Notes under the pieces: model-generated
Database searches by the model: none
Told to the model about the DNA's origin: nothing
Seen by the model: the letters and a program-made list of their open reading frames with translations, nothing else
Source: Xenoacremonium recifei
Lineage: Eukaryota; Ascomycota; Sordariomycetes; Hypocreales; Nectriaceae
Assembly (NCBI GenBank): GCA_012184525.1
Contig: WOFQ01000003.1
Location: forward strand, 620,001 to 684,000
Direction: 5' to 3'
DNA: 64,000 nucleotides
Shown: positions 24,008-35,599 of the stretch, piece after piece
How the letters are laid out: each line of letters begins with the position of its first letter
How positions within the stretch are numbered: the stretch's first letter is position 1
Program-made: the position numbers and the translations under genes

Positions 24008-24371
24008 CAATCCATATTATAATTCTCATAAGAGAGTTGAGACTCGAGACTACCGCTTATCTCGACATCGTCATTATCGAGGTCTGGCAGGGCTCAGGCC
24101 TGGCTAGATAATGCCGATAAGTTTTAGATCGCTAGGCCCGTCGCCATCTCCTGCCGTCGCTATCTCTTGCCGTCTTGTAAGCTTCAGCTTGTCGTTCAAG
24201 ATCAGCACCCCGGCAATCCATATTGTAATTCTCATAAGAGAGTCAAGACTACTGCTTATCTCGACATCATTATTATCGAGCTTCAGCAGGGCGCAGGCTT
24301 GGCTAGATAGGGCTGATAAGTTTTGGATCGCTAGATCCGTCGCTATTTCCTGCCGTCTTGTAAGCTTCAGC
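24008..24371. repeat. Duplicated ~160-180 bp module with paired GATAAG boxes
   Basis: Copy 1 (24008-24190) and copy 2 (24214-24371) both begin CAATCCATATT.TAATTCTCAT and end TGCCGTCTTGTAAGCTTCAG, with similar sequence between; copy 1 has about 25 extra bases. Each contains CTTATC then GATAAG exactly 60 nt apart (24056/24116 and 24255/24315). The module lies about 90-450 bp upstream of the permease start, so it may be a duplicated nitrogen-response element. Known: fungal GATA factors often need paired GATA sites. Confidence 0.75.
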
Positions 24372-24790
24372 TGTACTCCAGATATACACCGGTAAAGCAG
24401 TTTCACGCATACCGAACGCCATTAATGTAAGCCTTCTAAGATTGAGCCAGCAATCTATTATAGATAGGGTGCCTGGTAATATAATATATTTTATAAAGCA
24501 GCTTTCTTATTTCGACGGTGCAAAGCCATTAAAACTACCAAAGACGATAGTCTGACGAGTTCCAACCCTGATATGACAAAATAGCTACGCTATCCAAAGT
24601 CCACGCTTAGACTTTCTTTTCTCTTTGACTCTTAAGAAGACATAGGTGGTAAAGGGAGCCTGTAGTTCTAGGGGATTACATCCAGTCCTAGAGATTATAT
24701 CGACAAGATTCACGTATACTATTCGTAGTAAGGTATTTAAAAGAGGAATAGAAGAATAGAGAAGTTAAACCTTTCAGAAATACTTCTTTA
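24372..24790. other. AT-rich intergenic stretch
   Basis: Strongly AT-biased (for example TAATATAATATATTTTATAAAG near 24478-24499). It lies between the permease promoter repeats and the 3' end of the epimerase-family gene. No gene was seen. Confidence 0.5.
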
Positions 24791-25839
24791 CTAGAGAGAG
24801 TCTATATACTCCTTCACCAGTTCATCAGGGCTCTCATGCGCCTTCAATCCTAATCGTAGAGCCGTCGAGACATCGAAGTTGCGTGGCCAGCCGCGTAAGA
24901 GTGCTGCATATGTCGGATCTTCCTTCTCTTTGATGTACTTCAACTTATCCTCGCCACCATATTTGGCCAAGGCATCCATCAACTCCTGAATAGAACAGGA
25001 AACCCCTGGGAAGTTGAAATGGCGAAGATTTTGGGGCAGTTGCTTAGAGTCTACGTCAAGTAGTCGGACCAGGTTGTCTTGCATAAGGCGTGGGGAGGAC
25101 ATGAAATTGCGGAAAGATCGGTCCTCGATTGGCACAATGCATTCCTGGCCATGCATAGGCTCTCGGATGATACCGGACAAGAAAGATGAACCGGCGCCAA
25201 AATGACTTCCCGGGCGTATAGCAACGGTCGGAAATCGCAAACAAAACGCATCGATAAAGCCTTTGCGGTGCATATCGTTAATCAACATTTCGCACATCAG
25301 CTTATGTGAGCCGTAGGTCCCTTGAGGGGTGGCCGTAACATCATCAGTGATAACGGCGGGTAGTGGTTGACCATAAACGGCTTGCGAGGACGCATAGAAG
25401 ACGCGCACACCAGGGTTCGTTTCACGCAATGTCAGGACTATGTTTCGTACACTTTCGAAGTTGACTTTGAGTGATAGGTCGAAGTTGCCCTCGGACTTGG
25501 CCGTCATTACGCCGTGAAAGATATATATGGCATGCAATGGCTGCGCTGCCGCAATGACCGACTTGACCAATTCGGGGTCTGTAATGTCGCCCTTGATGCA
25601 CGTCGCATTCTTGGGGTATTTGGCACCTTTGGGCACCACTGGGTCTAGCTAAAAACATGAGGTAGACGTTGTTAATTCGTCCTTGTGGAAGAGGAAAGAA
25701 AACAAGATTACGGATAACCACGTACGAGATCTGTCAATACGACCTTGTAGCCAGGGTCACAGAGTAAACGCTCGGCAATTAGCGGGCCGATGAGGCCACC
25801 GGCGCCGGTGATGATGATATTCTTCTGTTCAGGTGCCAT
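24791..25839 (-). CDS. NAD-dependent epimerase-family dehydrogenase, D-erythronate dehydrogenase-like
   Basis: Exons 25726..25839 and 24791..25648, with a 77-nt phase-0 intron, give 323 aa. This is an extended SDR: Rossmann motif ITGAGGLIGPLIAERLL, acidic NAD-selecting Asp in VVLTDL, NVNLD-like segment SLKVNFESVRNIV, and the active site SSQAVYG...YGSHK (Tyr-x3-Lys). Length and C-terminal signatures (FRLPTVAIRPG-like stretch, GIIREPMHGQECIVPI, SPRLMQDNLVRLL, LRGWPRNFDVSTALRLGL) fit bacterial DenD, which oxidises D-erythronate at C2 in tetronate breakdown. The assignment rests on remembered family patterns; another sugar-acid or nucleotide-sugar substrate is possible. It is divergent from the monooxygenase gene across a tandem-repeat promoter. 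Confidence 0.85.
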
Positions 25840-26959
25840 AGTGAGGGTGCACAGTTGAGTCAGTCTTTAGAACCTTCAAACCCATTAGTGCTTGGCTCAT
25901 TAGCGAATCGAGTTCATTATATACAAACAGTAGGTAGGGTGAAGAGTTAACTCCGGTATCGGCGTGACTTGGCTTCTGTACACAGTTGATAGAATGTTAA
26001 TGATTCAGGTAGACAAATGTTCTCAATGCAATTGTGGGCAGCTCAGAGGTTATGAGACAGGAAGCGAATCAGAGTAATGCGATAGGCGTCAACACTAATA
26101 CTCTTTGGGGCTGAAACTGGAGGGTATGAGATAGCGAGCGAATCGGCAATGATAGATGTCAACACTAACACTCTTTGGGGATGAAGCTGGAGAGTATGAA
26201 ATAGCGAGCGAATCGGCAATGGTAGACGTTAACACTGACACTCTTTGGGGCCGAAGGATCTGGGCTAAGATAGTACACTGTCTCGAGATATCATCATGAA
26301 GGAAGTCGATAGCGAAGAAGCTAAAATCGCGTATGCCTAGCTGTACCAATGAACATCACCGACATCGTGGTTTAAACCCCGTTAGCGAAACTGACCAGAT
26401 GAAGGCAGTTCTAGATATGATTCGGAGTTGCTGTGGCCTAAACACATTTAGCAGCCTTATCACGACTTTGAGGCGGCGGAGAACTCTTGTCGCACCCTGC
26501 TGGATGATTCAATAGAGTTTCTGAGATGCTTAGGGTTGGAGACGATCCTGATCCGCTACAGCGTCCTCGGCTGTCCATGTCCCGACCCGATTGCCTTGCT
26601 TGTAGGCTAGACTCAAACCGATCCAAGAAGGGAACCGTATATTGTAGTTGAGGTGTCAGCCCTTGGAGACCTGAATTATTACGGGTCGAGGATGGCATCA
26701 GGGTCCAATATCGCTATCACCTGCCGATAGGGACTGGACATGAATCTTCCCCAAGAGCCGTTTTTCGGAAGAACGTACGAGTTGTAGTTTTTAATTGTCG
26801 ATTTGCATGTGCCCACATTGGCGATTGAGATCCAGTTCGAAGGAATAAGTATAAAATATAACAACAAACAGTACTCTCCTGTATCTGCTAAGTGATTTCT
26901 ACATCTCGAATACTTTTGCCACTTATCATCTCTTACTTCGCTCACCGAGACTGTCCATC
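25840..26959. other. Divergent promoter region
   Basis: About 1.1 kb between the minus-strand DenD-like gene and the plus-strand monooxygenase. It contains the 70-bp tandem repeat listed separately. No ORF here has family features. Confidence 0.55.
26088..26256. repeat. 70-bp tandem repeat, two full copies plus partial copies
   Basis: The unit starts GTCAACACTAAYACTCTTTG and continues GGG.TGAA.CTGGAG, then GAGCGAATCGGCAATG. Copies begin at 26088, 26158 and 26228 (exact 70-bp period); the third is truncated after CTTTGGGG. A diverged partial copy precedes them at about 26050-26087 (TATGAGACAGGAAGCGAATC). It lies 250 bp upstream of DenD-like and 700 bp upstream of the monooxygenase. Confidence 0.85.
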
Positions 26960-28848
26960 ATGTCGCCAGGCAAATTGACAGAAGAAAGAGTTCTCCCAGA
27001 CCCGGGGCTCATACCAGCTTCGGATGCACCGCACCAGAACGAGTGGTACAACCAAGATTTTGATGGATACAGAATTACCGAGCAACCACTGTTTTCTAAG
27101 CGACAGATCCGTGTCGTATGTGTCGGTGCCGGTGCTGCTGGTCTCCAGATTGCCTACAAGGCGGAACGACTCCTTGAGAATGTCGATTTCCAGGTCTATG
27201 AGAAGGGCTCAGAAATCGGCGGTTGCTGGCTGGCAAATCGTTACCCAGGATGCACCTGCGATATCCCTAGCCACTCATACCAATACACATGGGCGCGAAA
27301 CCCTAAGTGGTCACAATATTATTCCTCGTCGACGGAGATTTGGCAGTACTTTAAAGATGTTGCGACTAAGTTCAACATCGAGAAGCATATCAAGTTCAAC
27401 ACCACCGTCGAGAGTGCAGCCTGGGACGAGGTGTCAGGGACCTACAAACTTCTCCTTAGCGATGCCGAAGGCCGACATGTTGATGACTGGTGTGATGTAC
27501 TGATCTCAGCATCAGGTCTTCTCCATGCGTGGAAATATCCGAACATTCCAGGGCTCGACCTCTTCAAGGGCAAGCTGATGCATTCGGCCCAGTGGGATGA
27601 TAATTATGACCTCACGAACAAGACCGTCGCTGTGATCGGCGGCGGCTCCTCAGCCGTCCAGATCATCCCCAGCATCCAGCCCAAAGTCGGCAAACTGGTA
27701 GCTTTCCTAAGATCGCCGACTTGGATCACGACCGGATTTGCTGCCAAGCATGCTGCTCCTGGCGGTGTCAACTTTGACTATACGGAGGAACAGATCAAGG
27801 GCTTTGAAGAAGACCCTGTGGCGTACGAAAAGTACTGCCGTGACATTGAAGGCGAGCTGAACAAGCGTTTTACATTGATGCATCTCAACTCCAATGACCA
27901 GAAAGCGTCTTGCAAGGAAATTGCCAACACCATGACCAAAAGGCTCAATAATGACAAGTTGGCCAAAGAGCTGATCCCAGAATTCGCGCTTGGCTGCAGG
28001 AGGATGACGCCGGGGCCGAACTTCCTGGAGAGGCTGTCTCAAGACAACGTCGAGGTTGTTCGTGACAGTGCTGTGCAATTGACGGAAACAGGTATCGTGG
28101 ATGGTAGCGGCGTCGAGCGCCAGGTTGACGTGGTCATCTGCGCAACTGGCTTCGACACCTCGTTCGCACCGCACTTTACAGTAACTGGACGCCATGGCGC
28201 TGATCTAAGGAAGCAATTTGGAAATTTCCCTCAGGGATACCTCGGAGTCAGCATACGGAACTTCCCTAATTTCTTTGGTGAGTTCCATTTTCTTGCGCTT
28301 ACACACGTATCGGGTCATGACGGCTATGCTAACTACGTTACTCCTTTCAGTCCTGCCAGGCCCGAACAGTCCAACAAGCCATGGCTCATTCTTACCAACA
28401 TTAGAATGGTATACGCGCTGGATGTTCCTGGCGATCGATAAGGTCCAGACAGACAACATTAAGTCCTTCGAGCCGAAAGAAGAAGCTATAAAAGACCTCT
28501 ACAACCATACCCATGAGTTGATGAAGAGACTTGCCTGGTCATCCCGTAAGTCGTCTGCGATACTTCCTTTTCAGTCCCCAATCATTTCAATTTCGAGGCT
28601 TACGCCATTACACAGCTTGCCGCTCGTGGTTCAAGAATGGTAAAGAGATGGGTCCTGTCACGGCAGTATATCCAGGATCGCGCCTACATTTCTTTGAGAT
28701 GCTCAAGACCGTCAGATGGGAGGATTTTGATCTGACCTACAAGACGGACAACCGGTTCCAGTTCATGGGCAATGGATTTACTCAACTGGAGTGCAGTGTA
28801 GATGGCGATCCCGTTTGGTATTTTGACGATCCTTTTGTTCGTGTCTGA
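26960..28848 (+). CDS. Flavin-dependent Baeyer-Villiger-type monooxygenase
   Basis: Exons 26960..28277, 28351..28545 and 28616..28848, with introns of 73 and 70 nt, encode 581 aa. Order: FAD-binding Rossmann VVCVGAGAAGLQIAYKAE (about residues 50-67); GGCWLANRYPGCTCDIPSHS; the BVMO fingerprint as FKGKLMHSAQW, near the consensus FxGxxxHxxxWP but with W-D instead of W-P; the NADPH Rossmann VAVIGGGSSAVQIIP; and DVVICATGFDTSF. The class inserts oxygen next to a ketone, or oxidises heteroatoms, using NADPH and O2; many fungal members act on steroids or polyketides. There is no signal peptide or membrane anchor, so it should be cytosolic. The substrate is unknown. It is convergent with the next regulator, with only 85 bp between stops. 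Confidence 0.92.
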
Positions 28849-28933
28849 CTCCTTAGATATATACATTTCTGAGTCTTGATATAATAAATTATATAATTTT
28901 AAAAATATTTTCCTTGTTCAACTCTTCATTTAT

Positions 28934-31440
28934 TCACCCCGCAACCTCTGATCCCTGTGCCATAGATCGTAGGAGGCCAAAGTCCGGCAGAGGAAGGCTG
29001 TTTGGAGACTGCTCCGTGATCTTTTCCAAATCTAGCTCCGCGGGTATAGAGCCTTCAATACGCTGCTCCAGCGATCCCAGTATCCATCCTATGCCCGACC
29101 AATATCTAGACTGGCTCTTCAGCGCCGCCCGCAAGGTGGCGATACTCTTCTTATGCTTCTGGACAGCGAAGAGATTAGAAGCATTTAGGCCCGGGGCTGC
29201 TGCCGTGGAAGAATGGTTCTCCTCAACCCGCCGAAGAGGGGCCATCCGCTCGATTTGGGAGACGAAAAAAGAGGCCCCGATGAACAGGGGTTGATTAAAG
29301 AACGGAATGGAGCAGTAAGCAGGAAAGTCCGTCATGTTCGCGAGGTTTACAATGTCACAAACACCACGAGCTCCATCTTCTGGCCACATGAGTGCAATAG
29401 CGGCGCTAGCATGATGATGCTGCTGCTCTGAGAACGAGGAAAACGGGTTCAGACTGCGAGAAGAAGAAGCCTGGGTTCTAGCATTGGGGTTCGGTTGGCT
29501 GCCGCAGTCCATCGACGCCAGGATGGCATGAAACCACATATGTAGCCAAATATAGGAGCACGCATTGCCGGCTTGGATCTGGCTTCGCATGTTGCTCGCG
29601 TCCCATTCCAGGAGCGTCGGTAGTTGAGTGTACTCGGAGACGAGGCCGCCTACCATACCGAGGATATTGGCATCAACGGAAATTGCTGCGTTGGTACCAG
29701 GACTGCCATTGAGTATGTTGATGATTGGTGCGAATCGTAGGAAGAGGCTAGCAATGGCAGGGAACGGAGATGGAGTTTGCTGAGCCTGAGCGATTCTGAT
29801 GTCGTCCGCAGTGGGCAGCGACTGGGTAATGCCGCCCAAGTCTATGCTGACTTTTCTGCCGACGCCAAAGGATAGGGCACAGTCCAGGATGAAAATAGAC
29901 CAGAAAAGCAGACGGTCGCAGCGACGATCTTCTGGCTTGACCTGCGAGTCAGACGTGGAGTCGAGGTGAAGCCCCAGGTCCTGGGACATGCGTATGGCCA
30001 TGCCCATCAACATCCAAACCTCGGATTCCGAGTCATTCCCGGCGCCCACCAAGGCCAGAAGGGCCAGAGCGACGACCGTGGATCGAGACGGCACGCTCAG
30101 CATGGAGCCAAGCATTCCCTTGGCCTGAATGCAGAAGAGACTGCCGTAGTCCGATGGCTGCATGTTTGGAATCGCGATGGAAGGGTGCGCGGAGAATCGG
30201 GCAGAGGCGGCAGCTATCGAGTTGAGCAGAAATGAAGGGCCGGTGGACGTCTCGAGGTGTTGTGTCAGTACATTGGGGTCTAGGAAGGGGAACAAACATG
30301 ATAGATGCGTGTTGAAGAGGTCGAGGAGGTGAGGGAGGATATCCATCCGGATAGAGCCGTCGCTAGTATACAGCCTTGGATCCCACGAAGAATCACACCA
30401 AGGGTGGTTATTGCTGCTGCCGTCGCTGTTACTGGTGCCGGTGCCGCACGATGAAGTTCGACTGTCGGGCTGAATGGGCATGCAAGACGGCAAACATCGG
30501 TTAGCTAGCCGGACTCGAAGCTTGATGCGCTTCAGACCTGGCGTTATGGCAGTGCTGCCGTGTGGCCTACGCCAGGACACCAGCACGATGCCACAGCCAG
30601 GCGTCATGGCGGCCGAGTCCAAGCCACGGCTACCAGATCTGTCGACAACAACGTCGGTAGCATGATCCAAGATCAAGGCATTATCGGCGGTCCAAGCGAA
30701 TTCGTTGACGGAGCTTAGCACGCCGCCGGTAATGGGGTCATTGAATCCGGCAAGGAAAGGCGTGAGGCCTTCACAGTTGAAAGAAGCTTGTTGGTCATGA
30801 ACGGCCCCTTGTCCCGCTATCACTTGGACGGATTGATAAGTTTGAGCCTGAGCGTCGTCGTCATCGGTGTCGTTGTTATTGTTGCTGTTGCTGTTGTTAT
30901 TATTGTTATTAAAGGCTTCCGCCGTGGTAGGCTGAGGCTGGTTGTTGGTGAAAGTCCAGGACGGCCAGGGGCAAGGATGTACATCGCTCATCGGCTCAAT
31001 GCGATCGCCATAGTCACCACTGCCGCTGCCATTGCCGTCGCCATCCCCAGCATTGTCACCATCACCGCTAATCTCCAAGCATTGGTCTTTTCGGAGAAAG
31101 GGATACCGACGCCGCCTCCGCCGAGCAGCTGTTGACCGGCCATCCTCGTCCGGCCACCGGCAACGGAGGCTGAGGGCGAGACACGGTTCACACGTGCTGG
31201 GGGCTACCGCACCACATTTGGATTTACGGGAGCGGCAATGCAAAGAAAGGTCAGCATAGAACGGATTATGAAAGGGCGCTGTCGACAAACCTGAAGGCAT
31301 GCCATGCGCGACCGAGTGTTCCGGGGCACTGGCGCCACAGCCCCTCGCTCTGCGCCGACGGCTTCATCCTGCTGTGACGGCCGCTGCTGCCTCTCGTCCT
31401 GCTGCTCCTCGTCCTGCTGCTGTCGACTTTCACCGTACAT
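28934..31440 (-). CDS. Zn2Cys6 transcription factor with a damaged splice acceptor in the zinc cluster
   Basis: The best model joins 31291..31440 (50 codons from ATG at 31440) to 28934..31237, giving 817 aa. Spliced this way the cluster is perfect: ACLQ|CRSRKSKCGAVAPSTCEPC..RC. The 53-nt intron 31238..31290 has donor GTTTGT, branch site GCTGAC and a pyrimidine tract, but ends CAT instead of CAG. Unspliced, the in-frame downstream ATG at 31300 gives 788 aa lacking the first cysteine. The rest is typical: Arg-rich linker (RRRRRRYPFLR), Asn/Asp tracts (NNNNNNSNSNNNN), and a fungal-specific TF domain near residues 300-600 (IRMDILPHLLDLFNTHLSC, IRMSQDLGLHLDS, LFWSIFILDCALSFGVGR). Either expression is impaired, a rare acceptor is used, or the base is an error. 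Confidence 0.82.
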
Positions 31441-32313
31441 CAATGTCTTCGGCTGTTGGCGACTCGGTATTGCAAGGCAAGTAGGTATGAGCAGGGGTGG
31501 GGAGGTGACAGTAACAGGCTGTTTGTCCGGAGGCCACACACGCTTATTATATATCCGGCCACTATTCTTGTGCACTAAAAGTTCTTGTCGATGCCTGAGG
31601 CAGCATCCCACAACGGCTTTATGCCGCAGCTACTATCGCTTCCTCCCTACGGTGGCGCGATGTGGTGGCAATAATCACGTTTGTTCCCCCGCATAGACAA
31701 GAGTTTCATCCTTGAGTTTGACACTAACGAACTGTTGGAGACGGCCTCCGCAGCTGTTCAGGGATTAAAATCTGTTCTCCGTATTCCTACCATGTACTCC
31801 GCACCGCCTTGGCGGAGGCGAATGTGACATGGGCAAGTTGATGCTGTCACGAGTGACCCCAGCCCTCCCAACAATTCAAGCCAATTCAATCTAATCCGGT
31901 GATTCTGGCTAGCCAATTCAATACAATCTGCAAGTCCGGCTTGCAAGCCAACAAACCAAGCCGTGAGGTTATATTGGTGATAATTTGGGATATTCGCACT
32001 GCCCTAATACCGATGCCGAGAATTTTAGGACCCTTTAGGGCTATAAACAAGCTGAAAATTATCATGGAAATGTTGATAATTGACGATAAGATGTACTCGA
32101 TATTTGCCAAGCTATGCTATTCAACCCAATTCAATTCATGCTTCGGCGGCTTGCGATGCAAAGCTTAGCCTGCTGGGAGCGCTGGTCAAGACTGATCCAT
32201 GACCGACAACCTACGACTGTGCATGGGCAACTAGAACTCCCAATCGATGTTCTTTGCTCTGATCCATGGCTAGTATAGACAACTTTTAGATAAACAAGGC
32301 AACGAAAGTTGCT
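31441..32313. other. Intergenic, regulator promoter
   Basis: Between the start of the minus-strand regulator and the stop of the minus-strand transporter. The sequence TCAATTCAATNYAATC recurs (about 31876-31892, 31915-31929, 32117-32137) but without clear periodicity. No gene was seen. Confidence 0.45.
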
Positions 32314-34022
32314 CTACTCCTGGTGGGTTGAAAAAGCAGCAGGCATTGCCGGCTTATCCTCTCCCATGCTGCGTAGTCGGAATTCTTCGTCTTGTCGAGT
32401 ATGGCGAACGACTTTCGTGGCCTCCTTGTTCAACCCCATAAGCACGCGAGGGTTGTCCAAGAACTGCCGGAAAAGAGATATTTAGCTTTGAAGGATCAAA
32501 CCTTTGTGCACGTGTCAAACTCACCAGTTGATCCATCTGCTCCAACGATCTTCCGCTTGTTTCCACACCAAACAGATATGTAAGCGGGATGAACAGGGCA
32601 CACACGACAGCCCAAATCCAGAAGAAATTACCGCCAATATTATCCAGACCAACCGGAGTCACCATGACAACGACGAAGTTCGACATCCAATGACAGAAGA
32701 CGCCGACGGCCGTAGACTTGTTGCGCACCCGCAAAGGCTGAATCTCGGACGAGTACGACCAGGAAACAGGCAGAATACCGAGCGCGAAGAAGTCAAAGTA
32801 CAGAAACATGAAAGCCACGGCAGCAGCGCCCATGCTAGGCTGCTCCTTGAGAAGGCATCCGGCGATGATGGCCATGCAGACAGCGCAGCCAGCTGATGAT
32901 AGGATGAGTGTCCAGCGACGGCCGATGCGGTCAATGTAGAAGTAAGCCGGCCAGGAGAAAATGCTGTACTGGGTGAAGCAGACTGAGGCGAGGATGAGGG
33001 ACATCGACTCAGAGTAGCCCAGGTATTGTTGGAGGATATATGCGAGGTAGTAGCTGACCTATATACTCGCAAAGCAAATTGTTAGTCTCTAGTAAGACAT
33101 GACGAACGAGAAGTAGGTGGATTATTCAAACCACGCATGCTTTCTGAGCGAGCCAAACGGCAGTTCAGGGGATACGCACTGAGTTGATGCCAGACCACTG
33201 GTTCATCATGTAGGGGCTCAGTCCCAGGATAACACGCTGTAGGTTGCGGGTACGCGTGCTATTAGTGAACACCTCCCTCCAGCTGGGCTCCTCCTGATTT
33301 TCGTCGGCCGATATGGCTATGGCAATCTCGTTGAACTGTCCGTCAACCTCCGAGTCCTCCACAGGGACGTCTAGCAGCCGAGAGAGAACTTCCCTCGCCT
33401 CAGTTTCCTTTCCGTGTCGAGCGAGCCATCTCGGAGATTCACAGACGAACAGGGCAGATACCAAGGTCAGGGAGCTCAGGAGAATCTGGCAGGCAACGGG
33501 GAAGCGCCATTGCAGAGAGCTGTGGGCGTGAAGAGTACCGAAACACACCCAAGACGCGATGACGGAACCCCAGACGATGAGCGCAGCTTGGACGACGAGC
33601 AAAGCGCCACGGTTATGGGCGCGCAGTGTCTCGGATTGCAGGATGGGGACAGCGACAGTACTGAAGCCGACGCCCACACCGGCGATAATACGAGCTACAA
33701 ACATCTGCCAGTAGTCGTAGGAAGCGGTCTGGATGGTAGCCCCGACGATCACGATAACATTAGCGATTAGGATGGACCTTCTTCGCCCAATCTTGTCGCC
33801 ATAGACGAACGCTCCAACGGCGCCCATGGCACAGCCAACGTCGTATATGGCCGTAACGAGACCGGTCATTGTCGAGTCGGGGTTGCCCAGCATGTCCTGG
33901 AACTGTTGACCAGACAGGATGCCGCCGAACAGACCTTGGTCATAGCCGAACAAAGTGAAGTCAAAGCCGGAGGTGATGAGGATGCAGGCGATGAGCGCCT
34001 TGCCTCGTAGTTGGACGCCCAT
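32314..34022 (-). CDS. MFS sugar-type transporter
   Basis: Exons 33180..34022, 32525..33058 and 32314..32463, with introns of 121 and 61 nt, phase 0, encode 508 aa. It has twelve TM helices and sugar-porter signatures: FGYDQGLFGGILSG in TM1, GDKIGRRRSIL after TM2, ARIIAGVGVGF, ESPRWLARHGKE at the end of the N-half, NQWSGINS before TM7, DRIGRRW after TM8 and GVETSGRSLEQMDQL after TM12. This is a plasma-membrane proton symporter for hexoses, pentoses or related compounds; the substrate cannot be read. The ATG at 34022 (MGVQLRGK) is chosen; the frame also opens upstream but only from TTG. Confidence 0.93.
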
Positions 34023-35599
34023 GTTGGGAGGCAAAAAAGTTCTCTGTATGCTTCGAATGAATTGAGGAGACAATGAGCCGGGAGTATGATGTCTTGAGAG
34101 GGCTTACACCAGATGGTTCGGACAGCGGACAGGCCATATATATAGACGCACGGCGACGTCTTCTACGGCATTACGGGGTACTGGACCTATTCCCCCGGAT
34201 CCCCGCACATCAACCCATGGGGTGGAGGAGCTATCATCCTGTTGCTGGGTTCATGACGTGAAGCACAGCCAACACTTTCGAATGATCCACCCACCTTGCA
34301 ATGAGGGTTTGAGCCTGATGCGGAGTATGAAGAGCAAGGGTGATGGGCAGAATGCGGAGTCCAAGGCCTATTAATGAAGCCAGAGTCGGAAACAAGTCGA
34401 CAAAAGTCTTGTTTGTAGACACGACAAAGCTAACTGTACAGGCATCTACGTCAAGATGACAATGTGAATACGGATGGAGTTTGCCATGTTTTCCACCTAC
34501 ATCGGCCATCTTCACCTTGCAATGGAAACATTGTCTTTAATGCAATACCCCCATCATATGATGGAATGGGATGTACAAGTAAGTATCCTGTCTTCCTCTT
34601 GGCAAGAAAACACCAAAGCATCCGGTGTGTCCGGATATCCGCTTCATTGCCGTTGCTTAGGCTGTTGGAACTCCACCGTTCTCCTCTTGACTCGTGTTTA
34701 CAAGGATCGGCAATCTTAAGATGGCTTCTCTAAACGGAAACTTGGGGCGGGAGAGACAGCCGGATCCACCCCAAACAGTCTCTTAGTCAATTAGTACGGA
34801 AGACTATTTGACCAAGTGTGCTGAAACCCAGTTTTGACTACCGGCACGGTCATGCAAGAGCCTGTCTCGAGCCACCCTGGTAGACCCGAGTTGAACTCTC
34901 TTGATGACTCTACCCAATTTTGGGGTTGTCCTCATTTGGAAAAGAAATGCACTAATGTGCACCGTAGTCAAGGGTGTGATTGGGGCGGATAGGTTAACCC
35001 CTCACGAACACCCAGTGTGAAAGGACAGGGGCATGAATCTTCGCACAGTGGTTTCGCTTCTCGGGCCAAGGATCATGCCATGCTCGTGGGATACGTAGGG
35101 ATTTGGTGAGCTCTCTTTGAACATCCGCGATGGATGGGAAGCCACTACTCCGCACGTCAAGTCAAATCGGACAGCAAAGTTCCAGATGGATTGGGGGGTT
35201 GCAGTGGCGATTACTCTAAGTTCAGGGCCGCATCCACAAAGACGGAAAAAAGAAATCGAAAGATAGAGGAAACCGAACACGTCCTCTCCAAGAGACGATA
35301 TATAAATATAGGACGAATTCTTCTACCAGAGTATCCAGGTATGGTGTCAATGTCAATTGAGCTATATATCAAAAGGAGAGCCCCTTGTTGGGTTGGCTCG
35401 TCCCCGTGGTGCATATCTCTCCTCCCAACACCATGGCATTGAATTAGTGTCCTGTTCTGTACAATGAGGCATGATTGAAGCCCAAAGAAAAGCCAAAGTG
35501 ACACGATGCAATAGATCAGTTGCGTTCTTTACCTTGAAAGCCGGCTCATATTTAACTGCCACAAGCTGTTTCCAGTCAGGCCTCGATCTCCACCACTGC
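34023..35599. other. Intergenic region, no gene seen
   Basis: About 1.6 kb holding the promoter of the MFS transporter and the 3' flank of the SDR. ORFs are short, without motifs. No repeat or RNA gene was recognised. Confidence 0.5.
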
